Of a stretch of 64,000 nt of DNA, positions 1 through 8,893 are shown in pieces. Location: positions 879,659 to 943,658 of the forward strand of contig SPIA01000001.1 in the NCBI GenBank assembly GCA_004535795.1, given 5' to 3'. This DNA comes from Gammaproteobacteria bacterium LSUCC0057 (lineage in GTDB: Bacteria; Pseudomonadota; Gammaproteobacteria; Pseudomonadales; Porticoccaceae). Position 1 is the stretch's first letter; each line of letters opens with the position of its first letter. The notes under the pieces are model-generated. The model was not told the origin of the DNA, did no database searches, and was given only the letters and a program-made list of their open reading frames with translations. The translations under genes were made by a program, and so were the position numbers.

Positions 1-11
1 AGGAAAACCTC

Positions 12-1226
12 ATGCAGTTCGAATACACCCCCAAGGTCGAGGCCCTGCGCCAGCAGATCCAAGCGTTTATGCAGGAGCACGTTTTCCCCAACGAGGCGCT
101 TTACGAGCAACAAGTTGAAGAGTGCGGCTGGACCACCACACCGCTGATGCATGAGCTCAAAGCCAAAGCCAAGGCAGCCGGATTGTGGAACTTCTTTCTG
201 CCGGTCAGCTTTGGTCAGTACAGCGGCGGTCTGACCAATTTAGAGTATGCACCGCTGGCCGAGTTAATGGGCCACAACGGCTGGGCCTCGGAAATTTTCA
301 ACTGCTCGGCACCCGACACAGGCAATATGGAGGTGTTGGCAAAATACGGCACCCCAGCACAGCAGCAGCAGTGGCTGGTACCGCTGCTCAATGGCGAGAT
401 CCGTTCAGCATTCGCCATGACCGAACCCGATGTCGCCTCCTCAGATGCCACCAACATCGAGACCACTATTACTCGCGACGGCGACGATTACATCATTAAT
501 GGCCGCAAGTTCTACATAAGCGGCGCCTGCCGAGATGAGTGCAAAATTCTCATTGTGATGGGTAAGACCGACCCCAACCATAGCAACCGCCACCTTCAGC
601 AGTCTCAGGTGCTAGTGCCTATCGACACTCCCGGGGTGACGGTAGTGCGACCGATGAAGGTATTTGGCTACAACGACGCCCCAGAAGGCCACGCCGAGAT
701 TGTTTTTGAGGATGTCCGCGTGCCAGTGGAGAACATCATTCTCGGCGAAGGGCGCGGCTTTGAAGTGGCGCAGGGCCGCCTTGGCCCTGGCCGTATTCAC
801 CACTGTATGCGCAGCATCGGCGCCGCCCAGCGCGCTCTCGAGATGATCTGCCAGCGCGCTAACAGCCGCGTGGTTTTTGGCCGACCAATGAGCAAACAGC
901 AGTCGGTCCGCGAAGATGTCGCCCGCGCCGCGGTAGAGATTGAGCAGTGCCGCCTACTGACCCTGAAAGCCGCCGATATGATGGACAAAGCCGGCAATAA
1001 AGGGGCGCGGGAACTGATCGCGATGATCAAAATTGCCGCGCCCAGCATGGCACTGAAAGTGATCGACCGCGCCATTCAAATACACGGTGCCGCCGGCCTC
1101 GGCCAAGACACCTTTTTGGCGCAGATGTTCGCCTGGCAGCGGGTGCTGCGGCTCGCCGACGGCCCCGATGAAGTTCACATGATGCAACTCGGCCGCGATC
1201 TGATGGCCCGCCACCAGGAATTTTAG
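12..1226 (+). CDS. Acyl-CoA dehydrogenase (ACAD10/11- or LvaC-type)
   Basis: Flavin-dependent acyl-CoA dehydrogenase of 404 residues, acting in the cytoplasm on a CoA thioester. The family signature [12 protein letters not shown] lies near residues 135-146. The C-terminal segment [14 protein letters not shown], near residue 383, sits where the catalytic acid/base region of this family is found. The ATG follows AGGAAAA at the very edge of the window. The stop codon overlaps the GTG of the next gene, an APH-type kinase, by one base, so the two are almost certainly co-translated. In human ACAD10/11 the same two domains are fused, and in the levulinate (lva) pathway of Pseudomonas putida LvaC works with the kinase LvaA on 4-hydroxyacyl-CoA. 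A role in removing a 4-phospho-acyl-CoA intermediate is therefore inferred. Ordinary chain-shortening of branched acyl-CoA remains possible. Confidence 0.9.
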   Translation: MQFEYTPKVEALRQQIQAFMQEHVFPNEALYEQQVEECGWTTTPLMHELKAKAKAAGLWNFFLPVSFGQYSGGLTNLEYAPLAELMGHNGWASEIFNCSAPDTGNMEVLAKYGTPAQQQQWLVPLLNGEIRSAFAMTEPDVASSDATNIETTITRDGDDYIINGRKFYISGACRDECKILIVMGKTDPNHSNRHLQQSQVLVPIDTPGVTVVRPMKVFGYNDAPEGHAEIVFEDVRVPVENIILGEGRGFEVAQGRLGPGRIHHCMRSIGAAQRALEMICQRANSRVVFGRPMSKQQSVREDVARAAVEIEQCRLLTLKAADMMDKAGNKGARELIAMIKIAAPSMALKVIDRAIQIHGAAGLGQDTFLAQMFAWQRVLRLADGPDEVHMMQLGRDLMARHQEF

Positions 1227-2269
1227 TGGTGGTTGCCGACATCAATTGCGCCAGCGGCCAGGCCATAGTGGCTGACTACCTGAGCGCTCAGGTTGCAGAG
1301 TTTGAAGGGCCCGCTCACTTTGAAAAATTTGCCGGCGGCCAGTCCAACCCCACCTATAAAGTGACCACCAGCAGCGGCTGTTACGTATTGCGCAGCCAAC
1401 CGCCCGGCAAACTGCTGCCCTCCGCCCACGCCGTCGACCGCGAGTTTCGTGTCATCTCAGCGCTGGCCGAGGCCGCCGTGCCGGTGCCGCGGGCGCTACA
1501 TCTGTGCAGCGACCTCAGTATCACCGGGGCACAGTTTTATCTGATGGAGCACCTCGACGGCAATATCCACTGGGATGCGGCACTGCAGGGCGCTGCAGAC
1601 AACAGCCAACGCTGCCGCATCTACCAGCAGATGACCACGGTACTGGCTGCCATTCACTCCGTCGATGTCGACCAATGCGGCCTTGGCGACTACGGCAGAG
1701 CCGGCAACTACTTTGCCCGCCAGCTGCAGCGTTGGACTGGCCAGTACGCCGACACCCAGACCGACAAGATTGCAGCCATGGATGCGCTCTCGCACTGGCT
1801 GCAACAGCACCTGCCCGCCGATGACGGCAGAGTGGCGCTGGTGCACGGCGACTACCGGCTCGACAATCTCATCTTCAGCCGCGACAACGAGCAGATTATC
1901 GGTGTGCTCGACTGGGAGCTGTCGACCCTCGGCCACCCCTACGCCGACCTTGCCTACCTCTGTATGAACCGTCGCTTGCCTGCACAATCTGAGGGCAGCC
2001 ACAGCATGAGCGGCCTAGGCGGCCTCAACCCAGAGACGCTGGGCATTCCCAGCGAGGCCGAGGTGGTCGCTGACTACTGCGCAAAAATGGGCATTGCCGG
2101 CATAGACAACTGGCCGTTCTATTTGCGCTTTAGCTTCTTCCGACTGGCGGCGATCTGCCAGGGGGTGGCCAAACGCGCCATCGATGGCAACGCCTCTTCA
2201 AAAAATGCCAGCTTTGCCGCCGGCTTAGTAGAGCCACTGGCGCAGATGGCAATGGCCATCGACGCATAA
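1226..2269 (+). CDS. APH-family phosphotransferase, LvaA/ACAD11 kinase-like
   Basis: Kinase of the aminoglycoside-phosphotransferase fold, 347 residues. The nucleotide loop is GGQSNPTYKV (37-46), the Brenner motif is HGDYRLDN (207-214) and the metal-binding Asp is in LDWELS (228-233). Translation starts at GTG overlapping the TAG of the upstream acyl-CoA dehydrogenase. The partner gene makes an antibiotic-resistance role unlikely. Homologues paired with acyl-CoA dehydrogenases phosphorylate hydroxyacyl-CoA, as LvaA does with 4-hydroxyvaleryl-CoA, so that substrate class is inferred. No LvaB-like small gene lies between the two, and what lies upstream is outside the window. Confidence 0.88.
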   Translation: MVVADINCASGQAIVADYLSAQVAEFEGPAHFEKFAGGQSNPTYKVTTSSGCYVLRSQPPGKLLPSAHAVDREFRVISALAEAAVPVPRALHLCSDLSITGAQFYLMEHLDGNIHWDAALQGAADNSQRCRIYQQMTTVLAAIHSVDVDQCGLGDYGRAGNYFARQLQRWTGQYADTQTDKIAAMDALSHWLQQHLPADDGRVALVHGDYRLDNLIFSRDNEQIIGVLDWELSTLGHPYADLAYLCMNRRLPAQSEGSHSMSGLGGLNPETLGIPSEAEVVADYCAKMGIAGIDNWPFYLRFSFFRLAAICQGVAKRAIDGNASSKNASFAAGLVEPLAQMAMAIDA

Positions 2270-2313
2270 ATCACCTAAACAAACGACCCTAACAACCCAG
2301 CAAGGATAACCCT

Positions 2314-3081
2314 ATGGACAGCGCCAACGGACTTGATCCGATGCTCGACTTTACCGACCAAGTGGTACTCATTACTGGCGCCGCCAGCGGCTTTGGCGCC
2401 ATGCTGGCGGCACAGTTTAGCGAGCGCGGCGCCAAGTTGGTGCTCGGTGATATCGACGAGGAGGGGCTTGCCGAGGTGGCTGCGCAGCTGCCTGGCGACA
2501 GCGTCACACTGCGCTGTGATGTCACTCAAGAGGCCGACTGCGCAGCGCTGGCACAAGCGGCCGACGAGCTGTTCGGCGGCCTCAACATCGCCATCAACAA
2601 TGCCGGTTTTGGCCACCCTTTGGGTAGCATCGAGCAGCTCGACGAGGCCGCTTACGACACTATGTTCGCCGTCCACGGCAAAGGGGTGGCGCTGGGCATG
2701 AAGCACCAGCTGCCGCTGCTCAAGCGTGGCGGCGGGGTGATTATCAATGTCAGCTCAATGGCCGGCATCGGCGGCGCACCGATGCTAGGCGCCTACTCGG
2801 CGGCCAAGCACGCCATCGTCGGCCTGACCAAAACTGCCGCAGTCGAATACGCCAGCGATAAAATTCGCGTCAACGCCGTCTGCCCGTTTTTCACACTCAC
2901 CCCGCTGGTCACCGACAGTGGTATTTTTGACAAAGTTGAAGCTATGGTGAAACGCTCGCCGCTGCGCCGCCTGGCTGAAACCGAAGAGGTCACCAGTGCC
3001 ATCTTACTGCTCTGCTCGCCGGCCAACAGCTACATGACCGGCCAGGCGATCGCCATCGATGGCGGCATTTCAGCCTTCTGA
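2314..3081 (+). CDS. Short-chain dehydrogenase/reductase
   Basis: Classical SDR of 255 residues. The cofactor loop TGAASGFG is at 21-28, NNAG at 95-98, the catalytic Ser near 147-148 and YSAAK at 161-165, so the active site is complete. The ATG has AAGGATAACC just upstream. It lies 44 bases after the kinase gene and reads the same way, so it is probably part of the same operon. An alcohol/ketone conversion on a CoA-bound or free hydroxy acid is a reasonable inference, since the P. putida lva operon also carries an SDR (LvaD), but the substrate cannot be read from sequence. Confidence 0.9.
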   Translation: MDSANGLDPMLDFTDQVVLITGAASGFGAMLAAQFSERGAKLVLGDIDEEGLAEVAAQLPGDSVTLRCDVTQEADCAALAQAADELFGGLNIAINNAGFGHPLGSIEQLDEAAYDTMFAVHGKGVALGMKHQLPLLKRGGGVIINVSSMAGIGGAPMLGAYSAAKHAIVGLTKTAAVEYASDKIRVNAVCPFFTLTPLVTDSGIFDKVEAMVKRSPLRRLAETEEVTSAILLLCSPANSYMTGQAIAIDGGISAF

Positions 3082-3119
3082 GCCCCGTATTTATCTAACC
3101 TCGAACCACAGGAATTCTT

Positions 3120-4232
3120 ATGAGCAACTCCGCTGCCCTTTTGCGTCCGTTTGTCAGTGACAAATTATCTCTGCGCAACCGTATCGTCATGGCGCCGATG
3201 ACCCGCACCGCCAGCCCCGGCAATGTGCCGCACGCCGGCAACATCGAGTACTACCGCCGCCGCGCCGCCGGCGGGGTCGGCCTGATCGTCACCGAGGGTA
3301 CCTGTGTCGGCCACAAAGCGGCCAACGGCTACCCCAACGTTCCCTACTTCTACGGTGATCAGGCGCTCGCCGGCTGGGCCAAAGTGGTTGAGGCTGTGCA
3401 CGCCGAGGGCGGCAAAATAGCGCCGCAGCTCTGGCATGTCGGCGCCATCCGCCGCGCCGGTACCGAGGGGCCGCAACCCGAGCTGCCCGGCTACTCGCCC
3501 TCAGGCATGGCAGTGCCGGGCAAAGTAACCGGACACGCCATGACTGTCGAGGATATCCAAGAGACGGTCGCCGCCTTTGTCCAAGCGGCGCTAGACGCCC
3601 AGCGGCTCGGCTTTGACGCCGTTGAGATCCACGCCGCTCACGGCTATCTGATCGACCAGTTCTTCTGGCCCGGCACCAACCACCGCGACGACAACTACGG
3701 CGGCTCAATGGCCAACCGCCAGCGTATCGCCGTCGAGATCGTCGAGGGTATTCGCGCCGCCTGCGGTGAGCAGTTGCCGATTATTTTGCGTTTTTCGCAG
3801 TGGAAGCAACAAGATTACAGCGCCCGGTTGTGCGAGACCGCAGAGCAGCTCGACGCTTTTTTGCAGCCGCTGGTCGCCGCCGGAGTCGATATTTTTCACT
3901 GCAGCACGCGCCGCTTCTGGCAGCCCGAGTTTGACGGCAGTGATCTCAACTTAGCCGGTTGGACCCGCAAACTCACCGGCAAGCCGGCGATCACTGTGGG
4001 CAGCGTCAGCCTCAACAGCGACTTTTTGCCCGAAGACGGCACCGCAAACTTCAAGTCTGGCCACGCCGCCTCTATCGACAATCTGGTCGAGCGCATGCAA
4101 GCCGACGAGTTTGACCTGGTCGCCGTCGGCCGCGCATTGATCGCCAATCCCGACTGGGTCAACCACCTCACCGCCGGCACCTTGGATCAGCTCGCCCCCT
4201 ACAGCGCCGAGCTGCTGCAGAGCCTCGATTGA
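3120..4232 (+). CDS. NADH:flavin oxidoreductase, Old Yellow Enzyme family
   Basis: FMN-dependent ene-reductase-type TIM barrel, 370 residues. The flavin-binding start LRNRIVMAPMTRT is at 18-30, QLWHVG at 103-108, the substrate-binding HAAHGYL at 171-177 and DNYGGSMANR near 191-200. It has no C-terminal iron-sulfur and FAD domains, so it is a stand-alone OYE rather than a 2,4-dienoyl-CoA reductase (FadH type). It follows the SDR by 38 bases with a GGAATTCTT spacer and is probably the last gene of the ACAD-kinase-SDR operon. Reduction of an activated C=C bond is the expected chemistry, and the actual substrate is unknown. Confidence 0.9.
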   Translation: MSNSAALLRPFVSDKLSLRNRIVMAPMTRTASPGNVPHAGNIEYYRRRAAGGVGLIVTEGTCVGHKAANGYPNVPYFYGDQALAGWAKVVEAVHAEGGKIAPQLWHVGAIRRAGTEGPQPELPGYSPSGMAVPGKVTGHAMTVEDIQETVAAFVQAALDAQRLGFDAVEIHAAHGYLIDQFFWPGTNHRDDNYGGSMANRQRIAVEIVEGIRAACGEQLPIILRFSQWKQQDYSARLCETAEQLDAFLQPLVAAGVDIFHCSTRRFWQPEFDGSDLNLAGWTRKLTGKPAITVGSVSLNSDFLPEDGTANFKSGHAASIDNLVERMQADEFDLVAVGRALIANPDWVNHLTAGTLDQLAPYSAELLQSLD

Positions 4233-4240
4233 GCACCGGT

Positions 4241-4270
4241 GCGGCGCAGCTCTGCACAGTGCTGCGCCGC
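4241..4270. terminator. GC-rich hairpin between convergent genes
   Basis: Perfect 10-bp inverted repeat, GCGGCGCAGC and GCTGCGCCGC with a 10-base loop, in the 43-base gap between the OYE stop and the stop of the opposing TonB receptor gene. There is no T-run on either side, so it is a weak or Rho-assisted bidirectional terminator candidate rather than a classical intrinsic one. Confidence 0.5.
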
Positions 4271-4275
4271 GCTAA

Positions 4276-6315
4276 TCAGAACTGGTAGTCGAGGGCGAGC
4301 GCCAGCGTGCGCCGCGCACCGGGGAAATAGCGCTCGGCGCTAAAGGTGGTGTAGTCGGCCCGGTCGGCGTAGAGCTCATCGGTTATATTCAACAGCCTCA
4401 GCGACAGCGCCACCGCCGCGCTAGCCTGCCAGCGGCCGCGCAGATTCCACAGACGATGGCCGCTGTAGCGGTGCTCATTTTCGATATCGAGGTAGTACCC
4501 CGCCTGGGCTCGCCACTCCAGCTCGGCGGTCAGCTCGTCGTGGGGCTGCCAGACCAGCGCCGTGCGGCCAAACCAGCGCGGCGCGCCATCCATCTCATTG
4601 CCGGTGATATCGCTGCTAACCAGGCCGGGGCTGTTATCGTAGCGATGGCGAGCGAGTGTTGCGGCCAACTCTAGCCGCCACTGCGGCGACAAGCGGTAGC
4701 CCGAGGAGAGCTCTAAGCCGCGGTGTTCGGTCCTGCCGCGGCTGACGTTGTAAAAGTCGCTGTCGCGAAAGATCACATGGCGCTTGTCCATCTGGTAGAG
4801 CGCCAGCTGGTAATCCCAGTGACCGACACTGCCCGACCAGCCCAGCTCCAGCGCCGTCAACTGTGGCGAGTCGAGCTCGGCGCTCAACTGCTGGCGCTGC
4901 AAGCGGTAGAGCTCAGTCGCCTGCGGGGCGCGGAAGGCCCGCGAGTAACGGGCAAAAAGTCGCTGATCTGCACTGATCTGGTAGTTGAGAGCCAACTCGG
5001 TAGAGCTGTTGTCAAAGCGGTCGCTGCGATCGCTGGGACGGGTGTAGCGACAGCCTGCGGCACACGGCTGGCCCAATTCGTTGGTACGGCCGTCGCTCAT
5101 GCGGTTATCGTAGCGGTAGTCGAGCTGTTCAAAACGCAGCCCAGCGCTGACCGCCAAGGCATCGCTCAGCTGCCAGTTCAAGCGAGCAAATGGCGACAGC
5201 TGCCAGCTGTCAACCCGGTAGTCGTAGTGTTTACCGGTCGGTATCTGGCTCTGCAGAAAGCTCGGCGCCTCACCTAGCTGGTACTGCTGCAACTCGCCCT
5301 CAGTGAGCTCGCCGTCGACACCCAGCAGCCAGCTGCGGCCGCCCTGCTCGGCACTCTGCCAACGCAGCTGCAGACCGACACTGTGCTGACGGTTCTCCTC
5401 AATCGGCGTGCCGGGCAAAAAATGCATCAAAAAATCCATATTGGCACTGCGCAGGTAAGGTTTAACACTGAGCGTGCCTCCCTCGCTACTCTTGCGCCAG
5501 TGGCTCCAGGCCCGCACCGCGGTGGCGTTGCGGTAGGCCTGCGGGTCGAGGTTTTGGCGGCGCAGAGTTTTGTCGGCATAGCTCTCAAACCCCTCGACAT
5601 AGCTGGCGGTCTCTTGGTTGAGGTGGGTGTAGACCAAACCGCTCTCCACCTGCCACTGCACACCGCGGTAGTGGTGCTGCAGGGTCAACTTGTTCTGCTT
5701 GTAGCCCGAGGAGTCGCGGCTGCCGCCATCGACCGCGGTGGTCACAGCCAGCCCCAGCCGCTGGCTGTCGTCACCGCCGTTGACGGCGAGCGACAGGCGC
5801 TGAAAATCGCGCTGCGCCCACTCGGCGCGCAGCGTGTTGGCGGCGTTCAAGTCGGGTGCGGCGACATCGACAACCCCGTGCAACGCGTTGCTGCCGTAGA
5901 GCACCGTACCGGGGCCACGAATCATCTCCACCGCGGCGGCGCGCTCAGTGTGGGCGTTAAACAGCTCGTTAATATTGCAAAAGCCGTTGGCATTGAGGGC
6001 GATGCCCTGCTCCATAATCAGCAGCTCACCACAGGCGCCGGCACCGGTAAATACCGGTGAGCGCAGCGCCGGCAGATACTCTTGGCCGCTGCCGCGCTGC
6101 AGCAGCACACCGGGCTCGCGGTTGAGCAGTTCAGCGGCGTGCTGCGCACCCAGCAGCGCAATCTGCTCAGCGTCAATCAACGCTGCGCTCAGCGCCAGCT
6201 GGTCGAGCGGCGCGGCGCTACCGGTGGCGATGGTCACCACCTCCTCCACCGGGTTGGCTAGCGCGGCGGCCGGCAGCGTGCAAAGCAGCAGGTTGCGGAG
6301 GGCTTTTTTGATCAT
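4276..6315 (-). CDS. TonB-dependent outer-membrane receptor
   Basis: Outer-membrane transporter of 679 residues powered by TonB. A signal peptide is visible (MIKKALRNLLLC, cleavage likely after ALA near 20). A TonB-box-like VEEVVTIATG follows, then the plug with VEMIRGPGTVLYGSNALHGV near 133-152. The rest is a beta-barrel with many aromatic-flanked strands, ending in Phe (LDYQF) as outer-membrane proteins do. The plug has a close Cys pair (GACGELL and GFCNI near 113-133), which could form a disulfide. The ligand is not identifiable. No siderophore or cobalamin genes lie nearby, and the neighbours are catabolic oxidoreductases. Confidence 0.92.
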   Translation of the reverse strand: MIKKALRNLLLCTLPAAALANPVEEVVTIATGSAAPLDQLALSAALIDAEQIALLGAQHAAELLNREPGVLLQRGSGQEYLPALRSPVFTGAGACGELLIMEQGIALNANGFCNINELFNAHTERAAAVEMIRGPGTVLYGSNALHGVVDVAAPDLNAANTLRAEWAQRDFQRLSLAVNGGDDSQRLGLAVTTAVDGGSRDSSGYKQNKLTLQHHYRGVQWQVESGLVYTHLNQETASYVEGFESYADKTLRRQNLDPQAYRNATAVRAWSHWRKSSEGGTLSVKPYLRSANMDFLMHFLPGTPIEENRQHSVGLQLRWQSAEQGGRSWLLGVDGELTEGELQQYQLGEAPSFLQSQIPTGKHYDYRVDSWQLSPFARLNWQLSDALAVSAGLRFEQLDYRYDNRMSDGRTNELGQPCAAGCRYTRPSDRSDRFDNSSTELALNYQISADQRLFARYSRAFRAPQATELYRLQRQQLSAELDSPQLTALELGWSGSVGHWDYQLALYQMDKRHVIFRDSDFYNVSRGRTEHRGLELSSGYRLSPQWRLELAATLARHRYDNSPGLVSSDITGNEMDGAPRWFGRTALVWQPHDELTAELEWRAQAGYYLDIENEHRYSGHRLWNLRGRWQASAAVALSLRLLNITDELYADRADYTTFSAERYFPGARRTLALALDYQF

Positions 6316-6349
6316 AGCGACGATCTCTCAACTAGTGGTGGCAGGGCTC

Positions 6350-6376
6350 AAAAAAAGAGCCGCAGTGCGGCTCTTT
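6350..6376 (-). terminator. Intrinsic terminator of the minus-strand SDR
   Basis: On the minus strand AAAGAGCCGC and GCGGCTCTTT form a strong stem followed by a run of T. It lies 20 bases after the SDR stop and before the TonB receptor start, so it should end transcription of the calB-SDR unit before the receptor gene. Confidence 0.85.
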
Positions 6377-6396
6377 GAGTGCAAAAACGTATGATT

Positions 6397-7176
6397 CTAC
6401 AGTGCGCCGGGGAAAACGCCACCGTCGAGCAACAGATTCTGCCCGGTGATAAAACCGGAGTTGGCCGAACACAAAAAAGCGGCTGCAGCGCCGAACTCTT
6501 GCGCCGTGCCAAAGCGCCCAGCCGGTACCGCGGCCAGCATCGCGGCGCGCACCTGCTCGGCGTCAACACCGCGCGCCTCGGCCTGAGCGGCAAATAGGCT
6601 GTCGAGCCGCTCGGTCTCATGCAGCCCCGGCAGAATATTGTTAATAGTGACATTGCGCGCCACATAGTGGTTGGCAATACCGCGGCAGAAGCCGGTGAGG
6701 CCGGCGCGGGCGCCGTTGGAGAGATCCAGCCCGACCATCGGCATTTTTACCGAACCACTGGTGATATTGACCACGCGGCCGAAGCCGCGCTCAGCCATGC
6801 CATCGAGCGTCGCCTGCATCAGCGCAATAGCGCTGAGCATATTGGCCTCCAGCGCCTGCTGCCAGTCGCTCAGCTGCAACTGGCGCCAGTCGCCGCTGGG
6901 CGGCCCACCGGCGTTGTTAATCAGGATATCTGGCGCCGGTTGCGCCGCCAACACAGCGGCGCGCCCCTGTGCAGTGGCGACATCGGCGGCCACCGCAGTC
7001 ACCTCGGCGCCACCGCCGCTGCGCAACCGCTCGGCAGCCGCCGCGATGGTATCGGCGTGACGGGCCACCACAGTGACCGCTACCCCGGCCCGGTGCAGCT
7101 CAGCCGCGGTGGCGAAGCCGAGACCGCGGCTGGCGCCGCAGACGATGGCGCGTTTGCCCTGCAACCCTAAATCCAT
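6397..7176 (-). CDS. Atypical SDR lacking the YxxxK dyad
   Basis: FabG-like Rossmann protein, 259 residues. The cofactor loop GASRGLG is at 14-20, NNAG at 87-90 and Ser near 140. The usual catalytic YxxxK is replaced by SNGAR at 153-157, where Tyr and Lys become Ser and Arg in otherwise normal context (LSNGARAGLTGF). This is known for a subgroup of beta-ketoacyl-reductase-like SDRs without the standard catalytic tetrad. The change is clean rather than decayed, so the protein is probably functional with altered chemistry or as a binding or scaffold protein. It lies 28 bases after the aldehyde dehydrogenase gene on the same strand, and an intrinsic terminator follows it. Confidence 0.85.
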   Translation of the reverse strand: MDLGLQGKRAIVCGASRGLGFATAAELHRAGVAVTVVARHADTIAAAAERLRSGGGAEVTAVAADVATAQGRAAVLAAQPAPDILINNAGGPPSGDWRQLQLSDWQQALEANMLSAIALMQATLDGMAERGFGRVVNITSGSVKMPMVGLDLSNGARAGLTGFCRGIANHYVARNVTINNILPGLHETERLDSLFAAQAEARGVDAEQVRAAMLAAVPAGRFGTAQEFGAAAAFLCSANSGFITGQNLLLDGGVFPGAL

Positions 7177-7204
7177 GCTAGCTCCTCGCTGTCGGCAGTC
7201 GCCA

Positions 7205-8656
7205 TTAGCTCTTCATTTTCACCATAAAGGCGTAGGCTTTGTCGGCAAACTTGCCGTACGGCGGGCGCAGGTACTTCATCGCCGTCCAGCCGGCCTGGTA
7301 GAACACCGGACGCATCTTCGAGCAGGCGACAAACCCTTCATAGCCGTGGTAGTGGCCCATACCACTAGGGCCGACACCGCCAAATGGCAAGTCGTGTTGG
7401 GCGACGTGGAACAGGCAGTCATTCACCGAGACACCACCCGACATGATGTGGTCGATATAAAACTGCACCAATTTTTTGTTGGTGGAGAATGGGTAGAGTG
7501 CCAGCGGGCGATCGTTGCGGTTGACGTAAGTGACCACGTCGGCCGGCTCTTTGTAGGGCAACACCATCAACAGCGGGCCGAAGGTCTCGCGCTGGCGAAT
7601 AGTCATCTCCGGCGTGGTGTCGAGAATAAGCGTCAGCGGAATTTTGCGCAGCTCCGGGTTGGCCTGCTGCTCGCTCAGCGAGATGACCCGCGCACCCTTC
7701 TGCTCGGCGTCGTCAATGGTAGCCATGATGCGCTGGTAGGAGCGGTCGTCGATCACCGAGGTGTAGTCGGTATGGTTGATATCGGGACAGTGCCGTTGCG
7801 CGTAGGCGCGCGCCTTGTCCACAAACGCCTCGATCTGGCTCTCGTGGACAAACACGTAGTCGACGTTGGTACAGATTTGGCCGGCGTTAAACTGTTTGGT
7901 GAACATAATGCGGCCGACCGCTTTCTCGAGGTCGTAGTTGGGGTCGATAACCGCCGGCGCCTTGCCGCCCAACTCCAAGATCACCGGGGTGAGGTTTTGT
8001 GCCGCCGAGGCCATCACTGCGCGGCCGGTCTGCCCGGAGCCGGTAAAAATAATTAGATCAAACGGCAATTTTGAGAACTCAATGCCGACCCCGCCGGTCT
8101 CTTCAAAAAACTGCAGCTTGGTGGGCGGGAAGTATTTTGGCGCCAACTGCTGCAGCAGGCGGGTTAAGGCAATCGAGTTTTCCGACATTTTCACCATGGC
8201 GCGGTTGCCGGCGGCAAACACCGCGGCCAGCTGCGAGAAGGACAGGTTGATGGGGAAATTCCACGGCACGATCATACCGACCACACCGAGCGGCTGCGGA
8301 ATGAGGCGGTTCTTGGCGCCGGGGTACATGCCAACGTCGATGTGGCGGCGCTCCGGCTTCATCCACCCCTTAACCTTTTTGATGGTGTCGTTAATGCCGT
8401 CGGTGACCGCAATCACCTCAGCAAACAGCGACTCATGGTAGCTGCGGTTACCGTAATCTTCAGAGATGGCGCTGGTGATCGCCTCTAAGTTCTCCGACAA
8501 CATCGCCTTGAGCTGCTTGAGGTCATGCTTGCGCTCGGCGGCTGTGGGGATCGGCGCGGCGAAGTAGGCATCGCGCTGCAGCTGCAGTGCTTCATTAAGC
8601 ATGGCGGTATGCGGGCTGGCCTGGGTATGCTCTGCGGGGTTGATTGAACTGTTCAT
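7205..8656 (-). CDS. calB: Coniferyl-aldehyde-type dehydrogenase
   Basis: NAD(P)-dependent aldehyde dehydrogenase of 483 residues that oxidises aldehydes to acids. The substrate channel and cofactor motif VPWNFPINLSF is near 130, the catalytic Glu is in LELGGKAP (about 228) and the nucleophilic Cys in NAGQICTNVDY (about 262). The shorter ALDH form and the NVDYVFV context match coniferyl aldehyde dehydrogenases. An in-frame GTG lies nine bases upstream, but AAGGTGAGG positions the ATG at 8656 better. It is followed by the atypical SDR, probably in one transcript. The true substrate may be a fatty or aromatic aldehyde. Confidence 0.88.
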   Translation of the reverse strand: MNSSINPAEHTQASPHTAMLNEALQLQRDAYFAAPIPTAAERKHDLKQLKAMLSENLEAITSAISEDYGNRSYHESLFAEVIAVTDGINDTIKKVKGWMKPERRHIDVGMYPGAKNRLIPQPLGVVGMIVPWNFPINLSFSQLAAVFAAGNRAMVKMSENSIALTRLLQQLAPKYFPPTKLQFFEETGGVGIEFSKLPFDLIIFTGSGQTGRAVMASAAQNLTPVILELGGKAPAVIDPNYDLEKAVGRIMFTKQFNAGQICTNVDYVFVHESQIEAFVDKARAYAQRHCPDINHTDYTSVIDDRSYQRIMATIDDAEQKGARVISLSEQQANPELRKIPLTLILDTTPEMTIRQRETFGPLLMVLPYKEPADVVTYVNRNDRPLALYPFSTNKKLVQFYIDHIMSGGVSVNDCLFHVAQHDLPFGGVGPSGMGHYHGYEGFVACSKMRPVFYQAGWTAMKYLRPPYGKFADKAYAFMVKMKS

Positions 8657-8893
8657 ATTCCTCACCTTGTTGTCAGCTACTATTTGGGTAGAAACTCTCA
8701 GCTGCTAGCATTGCCACTGGCAGCGGTTTTTGCAAGCGACGCCACAACCGGTTTGCGACTAGTTGGTCGGTCGACAATTGTGCATACTAGCGCGGCGCAG
8801 TGCTCAACATTGTCAGCTTAGCGACCTTCAGCGGCCCGACAAACAGCTACACTCGGCGCACTTTTATTATTTTTGGACTTACCGAGGCCTGCT
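8657..8893. promoter_or_regulatory. Divergent promoter region between calB and lldD
   Basis: This 237-base intergenic region separates two divergent units and must hold both promoters. It contains the 8-bp palindrome ACAATTGT at 8774-8781, which could be an operator, but no convincing match to a known lactate-regulator site was found. No gene is seen in it. Confidence 0.4.

Noticed and set aside
1226-2269. Aminoglycoside resistance gene
   Set aside because: The kinase motifs are shared with resistance enzymes, but the one-base overlap with an acyl-CoA dehydrogenase points to metabolism.
4456-6060. Long plus-strand open frames inside the TonB receptor gene
   Set aside because: They are antisense shadows of a GC-rich gene with clear receptor motifs on the minus strand.
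7073-8056. A 327-codon plus-strand frame over calB and the SDR
   Set aside because: Both minus-strand genes have full catalytic or cofactor motifs, while this frame has biased composition and no recognisable domain.
8774-8781. LldR-type operator upstream of lldD
   Set aside because: Only an 8-base palindrome is seen. The GntR/LldR consensus is not matched well enough to claim a site.
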